Notes: generated by a model from the letters alone, not told the origin. A stretch of 32,997 bases of DNA from Alphaproteobacteria bacterium (GCA_021774615.1 JAJFIW010000005.1:1-32997); one strand, 5' to 3'. Positions 1 through 7,486 are shown, numbered from the stretch's first letter. Translations and numbers: made by a program.

Positions 1-1
1 G

Positions 2-172
2 CTGCTAACGCTGGTTGAAGAACCTGTAGAAATAGCAGGTATCAAAGAAAAACTAAGTGTGTCGGCATCAATCGGGATGGCAAACTACCCCGAAGACATC
101 AACAACCCCGAGCACCTCGAGGGGCTGATAAACATGGCCGATAAAAACATGTTTAGGGGTAAAAAGCGTTAA
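2..172 (+). CDS. GGDEF domain protein, C-terminal end (partial)
   Basis: This is the last 56 residues of a gene entering from the left edge. The frame reads SASIGMANYP, then an acidic stretch, then INMADKNMFRGKKR and a stop. That matches the end of GGDEF (diguanylate cyclase) domains, where a conserved S-x-G strand is followed by the A-D-x-x-M-Y/F-x-x-K helix. The GGDEF signature itself would lie outside the window, so cyclase activity and partner domains (sensor, EAL) cannot be judged. If active, the protein would make cyclic di-GMP from GTP. Its stop overlaps the stop of the convergent alanine dehydrogenase gene by 4 bases. Family is fairly sure; activity is unknown. Confidence 0.75.
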   Translation: MLTLVEEPVEIAGIKEKLSVSASIGMANYPEDINNPEHLEGLINMADKNMFRGKKR

Positions 173-1209
173 ACCGCTATTTTAAGCTCGCCACCTTGGA
201 CGTTAACACCTTTTTGCAACGCTGGTGTCCACTCGCTTGCGGCTAGTTTTTCCACATAAGGCAAAATAGCTTGCGACAATGCTTTAGACGCTGTTACTGG
301 AACCGAACCCGGCAAGTTAGTAATTGCCGAATGGATAACACCACCTTTAACATAAATAGGGTCGTCGTGGGTACAAGGGCGTGAGGTTTCGATACAACCG
401 CCTTGGTCGATGGAAATATCTACCATTACAGTACCTTTTGCCATGGTTTTTATTTGTGCCTCTGTTACTACATGGGGTGCTTTTTTACCAACAACATAAA
501 CCGCCCCTATAAGTAAGCTAGTGGTTGGGAGTATTTTGTCTATAGCCTCAGGTGTAGACTGGACACAATCCATATTGGGGTATGTTTTTGCCATATAATC
601 AAGGCGCTGTTGGTTAATGTCGAGTAATGTTACATGTGCACCCATTTGGTAAGCTAGGTGTGCTGCCTCTTGCCCTGCTACACCTGCACCAATAACAGTT
701 ACTTGCCCACATGGTACACCGTCTATACCGCCTAAAAGCTCGCCCTTACCACCTTGTGGGCTGTGGAGATACCACGCACCAAGCTGGACAGACAAACGCC
801 CTGCAACTGCACTCATCGGGGCAAGAAGTGGGGTTTTGCCATTTTCTTCTATGGTTTCGAAAGCTACTGCGGTTAAACCAATATTTTGTAAAGACTTTGT
901 TAGCTCTGGCCCTGACGCTAAATGAAGGTAGCAAAAAAGGATCTGGTCGCGCCGTAGTAAAGCTAGCTCTTGCTGTTGTGGCTCTTTAACTTTAACTACC
1001 ATTTCGGCTGTATTGTACAGCTCTTTAGCATCTTTAGTAAGGGTAACACCTACAGTTTGGTAGTTGGCATCGGTAAAGCCTGCGCCATTACCAGCACCTG
1101 CTTGTAAAAATACCTCATGGCCGTCTTTAACAAGCTTAGCGCATGCAGATGGGGTTAACGCCACCCGTCTTTCAGCAGTTTTAACCTCGGTAGGGATACC
1201 AATACGCAT
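169..1209 (-). CDS. ald: Alanine dehydrogenase
   Basis: NAD-dependent L-alanine dehydrogenase, interconverting L-alanine with pyruvate plus ammonia in the cytoplasm. The N-terminus MRIGIPTEVK and the EGRVAL-like segment are typical. Lys75 (VKVKEPQ) and His96 (YLHLA) sit at the positions of the known substrate-binding and catalytic residues. The Rossmann nucleotide loop is GAGVAG at 174-179, followed by D198. The segment DISIDQGG around 264-271 carries the conserved late aspartate. At 346 residues it is about 25 shorter than usual, missing the C-terminal tail after the L-N-V-x-x-G strand. The start is supported by AAGGAG 8 bases upstream. It is a single gene with no operon partner, converging on the GGDEF gene. 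Confidence 0.93.
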   Translation of the reverse strand: MRIGIPTEVKTAERRVALTPSACAKLVKDGHEVFLQAGAGNGAGFTDANYQTVGVTLTKDAKELYNTAEMVVKVKEPQQQELALLRRDQILFCYLHLASGPELTKSLQNIGLTAVAFETIEENGKTPLLAPMSAVAGRLSVQLGAWYLHSPQGGKGELLGGIDGVPCGQVTVIGAGVAGQEAAHLAYQMGAHVTLLDINQQRLDYMAKTYPNMDCVQSTPEAIDKILPTTSLLIGAVYVVGKKAPHVVTEAQIKTMAKGTVMVDISIDQGGCIETSRPCTHDDPIYVKGGVIHSAITNLPGSVPVTASKALSQAILPYVEKLAASEWTPALQKGVNVQGGELKIAV

Positions 1210-1280
1210 AACAGTAGCTCCTTTTTATTACTGCTATAAATAATACGCTTTCTAAAAACTTGCGCTAGTATTTTCGGGTG

Positions 1281-1309
1281 TTGACTAAGATTTATCGTTG
1301 TTGTATACA
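1281..1309 (+). promoter_or_regulatory. Candidate sigma-70-type promoter for the 1372 gene
   Basis: TTGACT at 1281-1286 and TATACA at 1304-1309 are separated by exactly 17 bases. It lies 60 bases upstream of the pyrimidine-rich leader and start codon of the 1372 gene. Assigned by motif and spacing only. Confidence 0.5.
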
Positions 1310-1371
1310 GGAAATATAGTTTCTTTTCTTTTCTTTTCTTTTTCCCCCACTCCACTTTAAGGAGAATTAAT

Positions 1372-1905
1372 ATGCAAAACTCTACAATGCTGGGAACCCC
1401 CCAAGACCAAGGTGATGAATTACCTGAAACAGCCACCCTTTTTGATAAAGCAGCCGCAGCACATGAACAGGCTCAATATAATTATCAGGAAGAGTTAATA
1501 GCTGAACACAAAGCGGCTATATCTGACAAATTGGCAAACTTTAAGGAACTACTTTTAAAAGCAGCAGCAGAAAAGAAAACTGCTGGCATAATAGAGGTCA
1601 GTTTAGTTGGTGACAGCTATGACCGTACTAAAACTAACAACCTAACATCTGAAAACGCAACGAAATTAAAGGAATATATCAGCCAAGAAATACATAACCA
1701 GTATGGTATTCCTTTAAGCGCAATAGAATGTTATTTATTGTACGTTAATATAGACCTTCGCAAACCTCAAGAAGCAAAGGCTAATGCTGCTCAAACTGAA
1801 ACTGTAACAACAGATAATGTTAAAAGATACAGTGGGACAGCTATTATCGCAGGGATGATAGCTAGTTCTTTAATTACTTTTTTCATAATGATGCAGTTTA
1901 TGTAA
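1372..1905 (+). CDS. Orphan small protein with C-terminal membrane anchor (paralogue group A)
   Basis: I do not recognise this 177-residue protein. Residues 1-135 are hydrophilic and mostly helical in pattern, with an Ala/Lys/Glu-rich helix around 22-68, a beta-like segment GIIEVSLVG near 73-81, a second helix, then QYGIPLSAI and the strand LLYVNIDL. About residues 155-176 form one hydrophobic segment, probably a tail anchor. The middle-to-end pattern (helix, strand, helix ending E-I-x-x-Q/x-x-I-P, strand of alternating hydrophobics) is shared with the genes at 2564 and 2949. The start is supported by TTAAGGAG 7 bases upstream, behind a pyrimidine-rich leader of repeated TTTTC. It has its own promoter and terminator. 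Function unknown. Confidence 0.75.
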   Translation: MQNSTMLGTPQDQGDELPETATLFDKAAAAHEQAQYNYQEELIAEHKAAISDKLANFKELLLKAAAEKKTAGIIEVSLVGDSYDRTKTNNLTSENATKLKEYISQEIHNQYGIPLSAIECYLLYVNIDLRKPQEAKANAAQTETVTTDNVKRYSGTAIIAGMIASSLITFFIMMQFM

Positions 1906-1925
1906 AAAATTAAGCGCTATAACGA

Positions 1926-1962
1926 AAAAGGGCCACTCAAGTTTTACGAGTGGTCTTTTTTT
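1926..1962 (+). terminator. Rho-independent terminator after the 1372 gene
   Basis: GGCCACTC (1931-1938) pairs with GAGTGGTC (1948-1955) across a 9-base loop, followed by seven Ts. Confidence 0.85.
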
Positions 1963-2070
1963 ATTGATTAACCTACCTGTTACCCTTGAATTATATTTTT
2001 TATTACCCATGTAGAAACCATTGTTATTTCTTATCTTCATATCTTTTTACCTATTCAAACAGGAAACTCA

Positions 2071-2409
2071 ATGATTACAATATCTTTAGGATCACTCAAG
2101 TTTTGGGGAACTACTGGCACTTCAGAGGAAGTAAAAGCTGGAACAGAAGAAAAAGTAGAAAACAACAAAACTATAGCAATGCCAACAGAAGCTGAGTTGT
2201 CAAAATTTGTTGATAGTATCATGTATGTTTTAGCAAGAGTTAATAACAGAGACAGCATCAGCATGAACCTACCTACAAAGATTATGGTAGGGTTGTTAAC
2301 CAACCCAAAATTCGAAAAACAATTTTCTTCTATGCTTCGAGATATTAGAGGTGTAAGAAAATTTGAATATAGAGAATCTTATAGCAAGGTAGTGCTTGGT
2401 ATAAGGTGA
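2071..2409 (+). CDS. Orphan small soluble protein
   Basis: A 112-residue protein of unrecognised family with no signal peptide or membrane segment. Residues 1-35 are low-complexity and charged. The rest alternates helix and strand: ELSKFVDSIMYVLARV, the short strand SISMNL, LLTNPKFEKQFSSMLRDI, then the final strand KVVLGI. That helix-strand-helix-strand order resembles its neighbours at 1372, 2564 and 2949, but the sequence match is weak, so membership in the same family is only a possibility. ACAGGAAAC lies just before the ATG. The leader upstream contains CTTTTTACCTATT, also present before the 2564 gene. A strong hairpin follows. Function unknown. Confidence 0.7.
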   Translation: MITISLGSLKFWGTTGTSEEVKAGTEEKVENNKTIAMPTEAELSKFVDSIMYVLARVNNRDSISMNLPTKIMVGLLTNPKFEKQFSSMLRDIRGVRKFEYRESYSKVVLGIR

Positions 2410-2416
2410 ACAAACG

Positions 2417-2451
2417 CAGAGAAACCACCATTGAAAATGGTGGTTTCTCTG
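2417..2451 (+). terminator. Hairpin after the 2071 gene, probable terminator
   Basis: A perfect 16-bp stem, CAGAGAAACCACCATT (2417-2432) with its complement at 2436-2451 and a 3-base loop. The following TTCTTTATG is only moderately T-rich, so termination is likely but not classical. Confidence 0.65.
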
Positions 2452-2476
2452 TTCTTTATGGTTATAAAACTATTTC

Positions 2477-2505
2477 TTGAACTACTTTGTCAAAAAATGT
2501 ATACA
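2477..2505 (+). promoter_or_regulatory. Candidate sigma-70-type promoter for the 2564 gene
   Basis: TTGAAC (2477-2482) and TATACA (2500-2505) are spaced by 17 bases. The -10 hexamer and spacing are identical to those before the 1372 gene. Confidence 0.5.
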
Positions 2506-2563
2506 TACATTGTTAAGTCCTATCTTTTTACCTATTTTCCCCCCACTCCTAAAGGAGATAATC

Positions 2564-2914
2564 ATGAATAACTCTGTATTAGATAATGTTTGGCAGGCTC
2601 GCCAAGCTGCAGATGATAAAAGAAGAGCAATACCAATACAGTCTTTCAAAGACGAGCTAGTACCAGTTATTGAGCAAATACCTACTATTCTTCAAACTGC
2701 TGTAAGAAGCTCGGCTTGTAATATTGTTCGTATCCATATCAAAAACTCATCTTTGGATATAATCCGTAATATGAAGCCTGCGCTTAGTAACAATGATGAA
2801 CAAAGCATTATTACTTGGATAGTTGATGAAATTAACCAACAGCACCAAATACCAAAAGATAGGATCCAAGTAACTACTGGTATTACTCATATTGTAATTA
2901 ATATTACTAAGTAA
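2564..2914 (+). CDS. Orphan small soluble protein (paralogue group A)
   Basis: A 116-residue protein with no recognised domain, signal peptide or membrane segment. The start ATG at 2564 is chosen because AAAGGAG precedes it by 7 bases and because it places the shared N-terminal helix (LDNVWQARQAADDKRR) at the beginning. An in-frame ATG at 2477 coincides with the promoter and is unlikely. The architecture is helix, strand (IVRIHIKNSS), helix (SIITWIVDEINQQ), the turn QIPKDRI, then strand (THIVINI). This matches the 1372 and 2949 proteins position by position in hydrophobic pattern and in the I-P turn. Such an alpha/beta layout could suit a small ligand- or partner-binding domain, but no function can be assigned. 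Confidence 0.75.
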   Translation: MNNSVLDNVWQARQAADDKRRAIPIQSFKDELVPVIEQIPTILQTAVRSSACNIVRIHIKNSSLDIIRNMKPALSNNDEQSIITWIVDEINQQHQIPKDRIQVTTGITHIVINITK

Positions 2915-2948
2915 CTAACCTACCCCTCCACTTTTAAGGAGAAACACC

Positions 2949-3347
2949 ATGAGAAATAAATCAACTGTATTCGGAAAAGCGCTAAAAACCCGCCAGCAAA
3001 TGGTTAACCGTGAAAGGCGAGAGTTAATTAAACTTCTGAAGAAAGACTTTCTGGAAGAAATTGCTTCTGCTGCAGTTACTAGAGATATAAATGAAATCGC
3101 GAGTAGTTTAGATAATAACCACCTAGTTATATCTATGCTTTATGGCGGTATCTCAGGCTTGGATAATAGAAGTATAGAACTATTAACAAGTGCAGACATT
3201 TGCAGGTTAAGCCTGTTTATGATTAATACCATAACAAAGGAATTAGGCTTTCCTGAGCACAGGATTACTATTCTGAGCGGTCTAGAAATAGCTATTGATA
3301 TTTCAGATGCTAGTGAAAACTGTATTCTTGAAGCTGAATTGGAATAA
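2949..3347 (+). CDS. Orphan small soluble protein (paralogue group A)
   Basis: A 132-residue protein of unknown function and the third clear member of the local family. Its N-terminal segment FGKALKTRQQMVNRERRELI aligns with the LDNVWQARQAADDKRR helix of the 2564 product. Strand HLVISMLYG, helix ICRLSLFMINTITKELG, turn FPEHRITIL and strand LEIAIDI follow in the same order. The C-terminus ends in an acidic tail. The start is supported by TTAAGGAG 7 bases upstream in a leader (CCCCTCCACTTTTAAGGAG) nearly identical to that of the 1372 gene. It lies 34 bases after the 2564 gene with no terminator between them, so these two may share a transcript. A terminator follows immediately. Confidence 0.75.
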   Translation: MRNKSTVFGKALKTRQQMVNRERRELIKLLKKDFLEEIASAAVTRDINEIASSLDNNHLVISMLYGGISGLDNRSIELLTSADICRLSLFMINTITKELGFPEHRITILSGLEIAIDISDASENCILEAELE

Positions 3348-3354
3348 ATAGCGA

Positions 3355-3390
3355 CAACAAAACCACCCACCAGGGTGGTTTTGTTGCTTT
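3355..3390 (+). terminator. Rho-independent terminator after the 2949 gene
   Basis: A 14-bp perfect stem, CAACAAAACCACCC (3355-3368), loop ACCA, complement at 3373-3386, followed by CTTTT. Confidence 0.8.
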
Positions 3391-3458
3391 TAAGGTACTA
3401 TTTACGGTGATTTTTGTTGAAAAATGGCTATACTGCCACTATTATTTATATTAGGTGG

Positions 3459-3486
3459 TTCAGTTCATGATACTGCTGTATATAAT
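3459..3486 (+). promoter_or_regulatory. Candidate promoter for the Bax inhibitor-1 family gene
   Basis: TTCAGT (3459-3464), a 16-base spacer and a consensus TATAAT (3481-3486), 31 bases upstream of the start codon. Confidence 0.45.
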
Positions 3487-3517
3487 CGGTATTGATAATT
3501 AATTTAAAGGGAAAACA

Positions 3518-4231
3518 ATGTTTCCAACTACTAATAATGCAACTACTTCTGTTGCTCAAGACGCGCAATTAGCCGCACACATGCGGATGATCTTCAACTA
3601 TATGACGGGTGGCGTGGCGCTATCTGGTATGGTTGCTTGGTTAACCATGAAAAGCCCTGCAGCAAGCGCTTTTGCTGCCCAATCTGGTATTATTTTGATG
3701 ATAGTATGGTTTGGCATGGGTATGTTCTTCCATAAAATCGCTTTTAAAACCCAACCAGCAACAGCCCTGCTATGCTTTGGCTTATACAGCGCGATGACTG
3801 GCTTTATGTTCGCGCCAATGTTGCTAATGTATACAGGTGCCGACATTACGCTAGCATTCTTTGCTGCTTCTGGTGTGTTTTTATCAGCTAGCTTGTATGG
3901 TTACACAACTGGTAAATCGTTAGAAGGTCTTGGTAGCTTTTTGGCTGTGGGTGGTATTGCACTAGTTATTTTTGCAGTAGTACTTATTGTTTGGAGTATT
4001 TTTGGCACAGTACCTGAAGGTCTAAGCTTAGTGCTTAGCTTTTTAGTGGTACCATTTATTACTTTGGCTATTGCTTATAAAATTAACCAAATCCGCGATA
4101 CTTTTAGTGCTTACGGTGGTGACGAGCTAACATCAGCCCGCCTTGCTATTGTTAATGCGCTTGGTTTCTACACCGACTTTGTAGTGTTGTTTATCCATAT
4201 CCTAAATATTATTGGGGCTATGCGTAGATAA
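3518..4231 (+). CDS. Bax inhibitor-1 / YccA family membrane protein
   Basis: An integral inner-membrane protein of 237 residues with about seven hydrophobic segments after a hydrophilic N-terminus. Diagnostic segments are SLYGYTTGKSLEGLGSF in the middle and the C-terminal ALGFYTDFVVLFIHILNIIG, the bacterial counterpart of the conserved L-Y-L-D-F-x-N-x-F helix. Family members (YccA, YbhL, YetJ) are implicated in proton-coupled calcium leak or in modulating the FtsH protease; which applies here cannot be told. The start is supported by AAAGGGAAAACA before the ATG. It is monocistronic with its own promoter and a bidirectional terminator shared with the convergent ankyrin-like gene. It points toward the predicted oriC, against the core-gene trend. 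Confidence 0.9.
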   Translation: MFPTTNNATTSVAQDAQLAAHMRMIFNYMTGGVALSGMVAWLTMKSPAASAFAAQSGIILMIVWFGMGMFFHKIAFKTQPATALLCFGLYSAMTGFMFAPMLLMYTGADITLAFFAASGVFLSASLYGYTTGKSLEGLGSFLAVGGIALVIFAVVLIVWSIFGTVPEGLSLVLSFLVVPFITLAIAYKINQIRDTFSAYGGDELTSARLAIVNALGFYTDFVVLFIHILNIIGAMRR

Positions 4232-4250
4232 CTACAAATATTACTAAAAA

Positions 4251-4287
4251 CAAAACACCCTGTGGTATTTAACCACAGGGTGTTTTG
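4251..4287. terminator. Bidirectional terminator
   Basis: A perfect 16-bp stem, CAAAACACCCTGTGGT (4251-4266), with its complement at 4272-4287 and a 5-base loop. Flanking A- and T-rich runs serve the converging 3518 and 4300 genes. Confidence 0.85.
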
Positions 4288-4299
4288 TTTTGTCGCTAA

Positions 4300-5151
4300 C
4301 TACCCTTGCTGAACCATTGACTCTAAGTAATCTGCCGCAGCATGATTACCATTGCCTCTGAGTATTTCTATGGCGGTCTTACCAGTAGAATCTCTTTGGT
4401 AAAGCACATCAGTAGTTATTCTTGCTAAAGCGTGTACTGCATCGCCATTGTTAAGCATGGCAAAAATAATAGCAGCAAACTCGCCATTGCCACTATCAGG
4501 TGAGATACCACTTGGTATAGCTCGGCGATACAGTATTTCTTTATCAGCATTTGCTAAATACAACACAACCTCAACAAGGTTGCTTTTAGCAGCTGCTATG
4601 TATACACGATCCCCACTAGGGTCAACATAGTCCGATATAGTTGGGTATGTTTTAACTAGCTCCAATAATGTTTTACTATTCTTATTAGCCGCAAGAAAAA
4701 TAGGAACACTAGTGTTCCAACTACCTCCAGCGCGAAAAAGAATATCTGGTTCGTATGATGCCAATTCAATGAGAACATCACCACACCCAGATTTATTCAT
4801 ACAAGCAATAAGCGTTGGTATTGTATGCTTGTTTCTATTTTCTGAAAATAAATATCCTGTATTCCTTTTAGCAAATAAAAGGACATACTTCCAATTCCCC
4901 TTCTCGGCGAGTAGGCTTAATGCTCTATCGCCATTATCGTTGGATTGGAGTAATACATCCTCATTTTTATCTGCCAAAATAACAACAGCTTTGCCATTAT
5001 TATTGGTGGCGTACAGTATAGCGGCTGTGTTTCCTGTTGAATCTGCAATTCTAACCTCTGCACCGTACCAAATAAGAAACTTCAAAATTGGTAACCAAAA
5101 ATTATTCCTTGCAGAAAATATTAGTAACCAATTAACAATTTTTTTACGCAT
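4300..5151 (-). CDS. Divergent ankyrin-like repeat protein 1
   Basis: A 283-residue protein built of degenerate ankyrin-like units. Repeated elements have the form G-x-x-A-x-x-x-L/F-A-x-N-x-N, then L-A-K-x-x-x-x-I/V-L; examples are NNNGKAVVILADKNEDVLLQ and NNGDAVHALARITTDVLYQ. The canonical G-x-T-P-L-H-x-A-A is absent. The N-terminus MRKKIVNWLLIFSARNN matches the starts of the next two genes, which fixes this ATG. AGAGGTGTG lies upstream. There is no clear signal peptide; the short hydrophobic NWLLIF stretch is part of the first repeat-like unit. Such repeats mediate protein binding and are common in host-associated bacteria, but the target is unknown. First of three tandem paralogues, all leftward. 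Confidence 0.8.
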   Translation of the reverse strand: MRKKIVNWLLIFSARNNFWLPILKFLIWYGAEVRIADSTGNTAAILYATNNNGKAVVILADKNEDVLLQSNDNGDRALSLLAEKGNWKYVLLFAKRNTGYLFSENRNKHTIPTLIACMNKSGCGDVLIELASYEPDILFRAGGSWNTSVPIFLAANKNSKTLLELVKTYPTISDYVDPSGDRVYIAAAKSNLVEVVLYLANADKEILYRRAIPSGISPDSGNGEFAAIIFAMLNNGDAVHALARITTDVLYQRDSTGKTAIEILRGNGNHAAADYLESMVQQG

Positions 5152-5260
5152 AGTTTATACACACCTCTGTTACCAAAGGTATGCCTATAAAAGTTAAAAA
5201 TAGATATCAAACCAAGTGTTAAGTAAGTAATGTTTAGTTAAGTATCAAGTGCTAATAAAA

Positions 5261-5296
5261 CAAATACTCCTCTTTTCTAATAAAGAGGAGTATTTG
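5261..5296 (-). terminator. Terminator after ankyrin-like gene 2
   Basis: A perfect 15-bp stem, CAAATACTCCTCTTT (5261-5275), with its complement at 5282-5296; the minus strand continues into TTTGTTTTATT. Confidence 0.8.
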
Positions 5297-5303
5297 CTCG
5301 TTA

Positions 5304-6263
5304 TTACCAACCTTTGGCGGCTAATATTTCTGCAATGTTGGCTGGTTTTGCAAAACCTGCATCAACTAACATTTCGCACTCAGCAAATGATGCTTCATGG
5401 TAATTACTATTAATAATAATTTCCATCAACCAGTCTTGACTACGAATAGCGGGGACTATTTCTGCTAATCTTACTAAAAGCTCAGCATTACCATCGGAAG
5501 CAATAGAACTAAGGAATGGTAAATTATTGCGCCTTGTCCAGATAATTGGCGTACAAATTTTTACCAACTCAACTATCGTGTCATAGTTATGGTTATCCAT
5601 CAGCATCTCAATAGCGGTTTTACCGTTATGATGATGTTGATATATTACCCTATAATTTATCCTCACAAACTCGATAATAGCTTTACCATTATCTTGTTCT
5701 GCTAGTAATGGGGTTATCCAATCGCCATTATCATCTCTTTGTATAAGAATACTATTCTCCATTTTTGCAAGCTCAACAAGTGCTGTGCCGCAACGCCTAT
5801 AAGCCAACCAAAATGGGATTGAGAGTTTATTAATATAACCGCCATACTGGTAAATAACATTGGGGTTTATTTTAGCAAGCGCTACTATGGTAGCCCCATT
5901 AGGGTCTTTATCTTTTACTATAAGAGTAAGAGCAACTGTCATCTCAGATTTATTAATTGTATCTAACCCTTTAGGGTAAATACTAGCTAGTTTTAATACA
6001 AACTTAAGGTTACCTAAGTGTGCAAACCTTGCAAAAGCAGTTTCGCCAAAACTGTCTATATGGTCTAACAGTTCGGGGTGTTGGCTTGCTATATAGGTTA
6101 CAGCTTCTACATTGTTATGGTACGCAAACCAATTGATGGCCATGTTACCAGCTTTATCTTGCGCTTTAATATCTGCGCCGTGGTTAATAAGAAAGTTAAA
6201 AGCTTCAAAGTTATTTGTATTTGCAAAAAATAACATCAACCAATTAAGGGTTCTTTTATACAT
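5304..6263 (-). CDS. Divergent ankyrin-like repeat protein 2
   Basis: A 319-residue paralogue of its two neighbours. The start ATG at 6263 is preferred because it gives MYKRTLNWLMLFFAN, which aligns with the other two N-termini, and because CAGGAAAATA precedes it. An upstream in-frame ATG at 6344 would add a pseudo-signal peptide that is really translated pyrimidine-rich leader. About eight to nine units follow, with the recurring core G-x-x-A-I-x-x-L/F-A-x-x-N-N and L-V-x-L-A-K-I-x-P-x-I-I/L. The second unit, NHGADIKAQDKAGNMAINWFA, is closest to a canonical ankyrin. The last residues (AGFAKPANIAEILAAKGW) resemble the end of protein 3. It has its own leader and terminator. Confidence 0.82.
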   Translation of the reverse strand: MYKRTLNWLMLFFANTNNFEAFNFLINHGADIKAQDKAGNMAINWFAYHNNVEAVTYIASQHPELLDHIDSFGETAFARFAHLGNLKFVLKLASIYPKGLDTINKSEMTVALTLIVKDKDPNGATIVALAKINPNVIYQYGGYINKLSIPFWLAYRRCGTALVELAKMENSILIQRDDNGDWITPLLAEQDNGKAIIEFVRINYRVIYQHHHNGKTAIEMLMDNHNYDTIVELVKICTPIIWTRRNNLPFLSSIASDGNAELLVRLAEIVPAIRSQDWLMEIIINSNYHEASFAECEMLVDAGFAKPANIAEILAAKGW

Positions 6264-6351
6264 ATTATTTTCCTGTAGGAATGAGAAAAGAAAAGAAGAA
6301 AAAATTAATACAAATACTATTAACACATTGTGCTTACTAAGCAAGATATCT

Positions 6352-6392
6352 TAAAAAAAACACCCCCAGCACAATGTACTAAGGGGTATCGT
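6352..6392 (-). terminator. Probable terminator after ankyrin-like gene 3
   Basis: On the minus strand ACCCC pairs with GGGGT across an imperfect interior, followed by TGTTTTTTTT. Confidence 0.6.
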
Positions 6393-6402
6393 TATTAGAA
6401 GT

Positions 6403-7377
6403 TTAGATAGGGAGGTTTATACCTCTATTCTCTAACAAAGCTCTTGCTTTATCTGACACTTTAAAACCAGCACCAATTAAAATTAATAGCTCTTCATTAG
6501 TAATACTAAGGGATTCAATAGCACCTTCTATAACCCTATAATCGTGGGAAATATCTACCCTATCAGCAATAATCTTTGCTAAATCTAATAGAATATTAAA
6601 CTCTCCTTTGGGCGCTATAAGGGCAAGTACAGAAACCCCCATATAAAGGTCTAATACAACCTTAGGGTAAATCTTTGCTAATTCTACTATTGCTTTATAG
6701 TTGCCATAAAAAAAGAGCTGTATAGCTGGGGTATAACCATTATGATGAACTTGTCTTAGCACTTCATTATTAATCATTGCTAACCTATGAACTATCTCAC
6801 CATTATTATTCTCTGCTAATAAAGAAGTGATAGAGTCGCCATTAGCATCTATCATCTCTAAAATATTAGGGTAAATTCTAGCTAATTCTAAAACCCCAAC
6901 ACCATCATTACGGTAAGCGAGCCAAAATGGTATTTCTGCACTCCAGTTAGAAAAACATGTTACTTGATAAATTATATTAGGGTTAAACTCTGCTAGCTCA
7001 ACAAGTATGGAGCAATCTTCCGAAGCATCAAGAACTAAGATAGCAGCAGCAGTATTACCATCTTTATTTTTTGTATTAAACTCGTTCTGATTATTTATAT
7101 TAAAGAATATAAGTGCTTCTCTATTTCTATGGTTTGCAAACCAAGTTAAGGCAGTTTCGCCAAATTCACCGATATGGCTTAATAGTTCTGGTTTAATGGT
7201 AGATAAGTATCTAACTGCTGCAAAATTATTATTCTTGGCAAAAAATGTTACTGCCGTATTAGACTTTTTATCTGCCGTAGTAATATCAGCCCCAATTTTG
7301 ACAAGAGCCTTAACCAAATTAAATAAATTATTCTTAGCAGAAATCAGCATTAACCAATTAAGTGATCTTTTATACAT
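6403..7377 (-). CDS. Divergent ankyrin-like repeat protein 3
   Basis: A 324-residue protein and the clearest repeat member. Units of 34 to 37 residues are visible from recurring cores LVELAEFNPNIIYQ, VLELARIYPNILEM, VHRLAMINNEVLRQ and IVELAKIYPKVVLD, each followed by G-x-T/S-x-x-x-L-L/F-x-x-N-x-N. The first full unit, KIGADITTADKKSNTAVTFFA, is ankyrin-like. The start at 7377 (MYKRSLNWLMLISAKNN) is set by alignment to the two sister proteins. A TTG at 7401 behind AGGAAC is an alternative. The upstream sequence resembles that of gene 1 (CTTTGGTTAACAG versus CTTTGGTAACAGAG), so the leader was duplicated too. Closest member of the trio to rho, separated from it by a strong terminator. Confidence 0.82.
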   Translation of the reverse strand: MYKRSLNWLMLISAKNNLFNLVKALVKIGADITTADKKSNTAVTFFAKNNNFAAVRYLSTIKPELLSHIGEFGETALTWFANHRNREALIFFNINNQNEFNTKNKDGNTAAAILVLDASEDCSILVELAEFNPNIIYQVTCFSNWSAEIPFWLAYRNDGVGVLELARIYPNILEMIDANGDSITSLLAENNNGEIVHRLAMINNEVLRQVHHNGYTPAIQLFFYGNYKAIVELAKIYPKVVLDLYMGVSVLALIAPKGEFNILLDLAKIIADRVDISHDYRVIEGAIESLSITNEELLILIGAGFKVSDKARALLENRGINLPI

Positions 7378-7486
7378 AGTTATAGCAACCCTGTTAACCA
7401 AAGTTGTTCCTGTAAAGGTGGAAAAAAGAAAAGAGATAAACAAAAATTTAATATGAGAACTATTAACATACAGACTATTAATAAGC

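Noticed and set aside
711-989. Open frame opposite alanine dehydrogenase
   Set aside because: It lies entirely antisense to well-conserved ald codons, with no Shine-Dalgarno sequence or recognisable protein.
1986-2195. Alternative frame overlapping the 2071 gene
   Set aside because: It reads through the leader and the start of the 2071 gene, is rich in Asn/Tyr/Arg from AT-rich non-coding sequence, and lacks a Shine-Dalgarno sequence.
1372-3390. Integron-like gene cassette array
   Set aside because: Single genes separated by inverted repeats suggest cassettes, but the repeats behave as terminators with differing sequences. I see no attC-type RYYYAAC/GTTRRRY core pairs and no integrase.
6264-6344. 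N-terminal extension of ankyrin-like protein 2 that looks like a signal peptide
   Set aside because: The stretch is the pyrimidine-rich leader read as Phe/Leu/Ser codons. The sister proteins align from the MYKRTLNWL start, and a Shine-Dalgarno sequence precedes that ATG.
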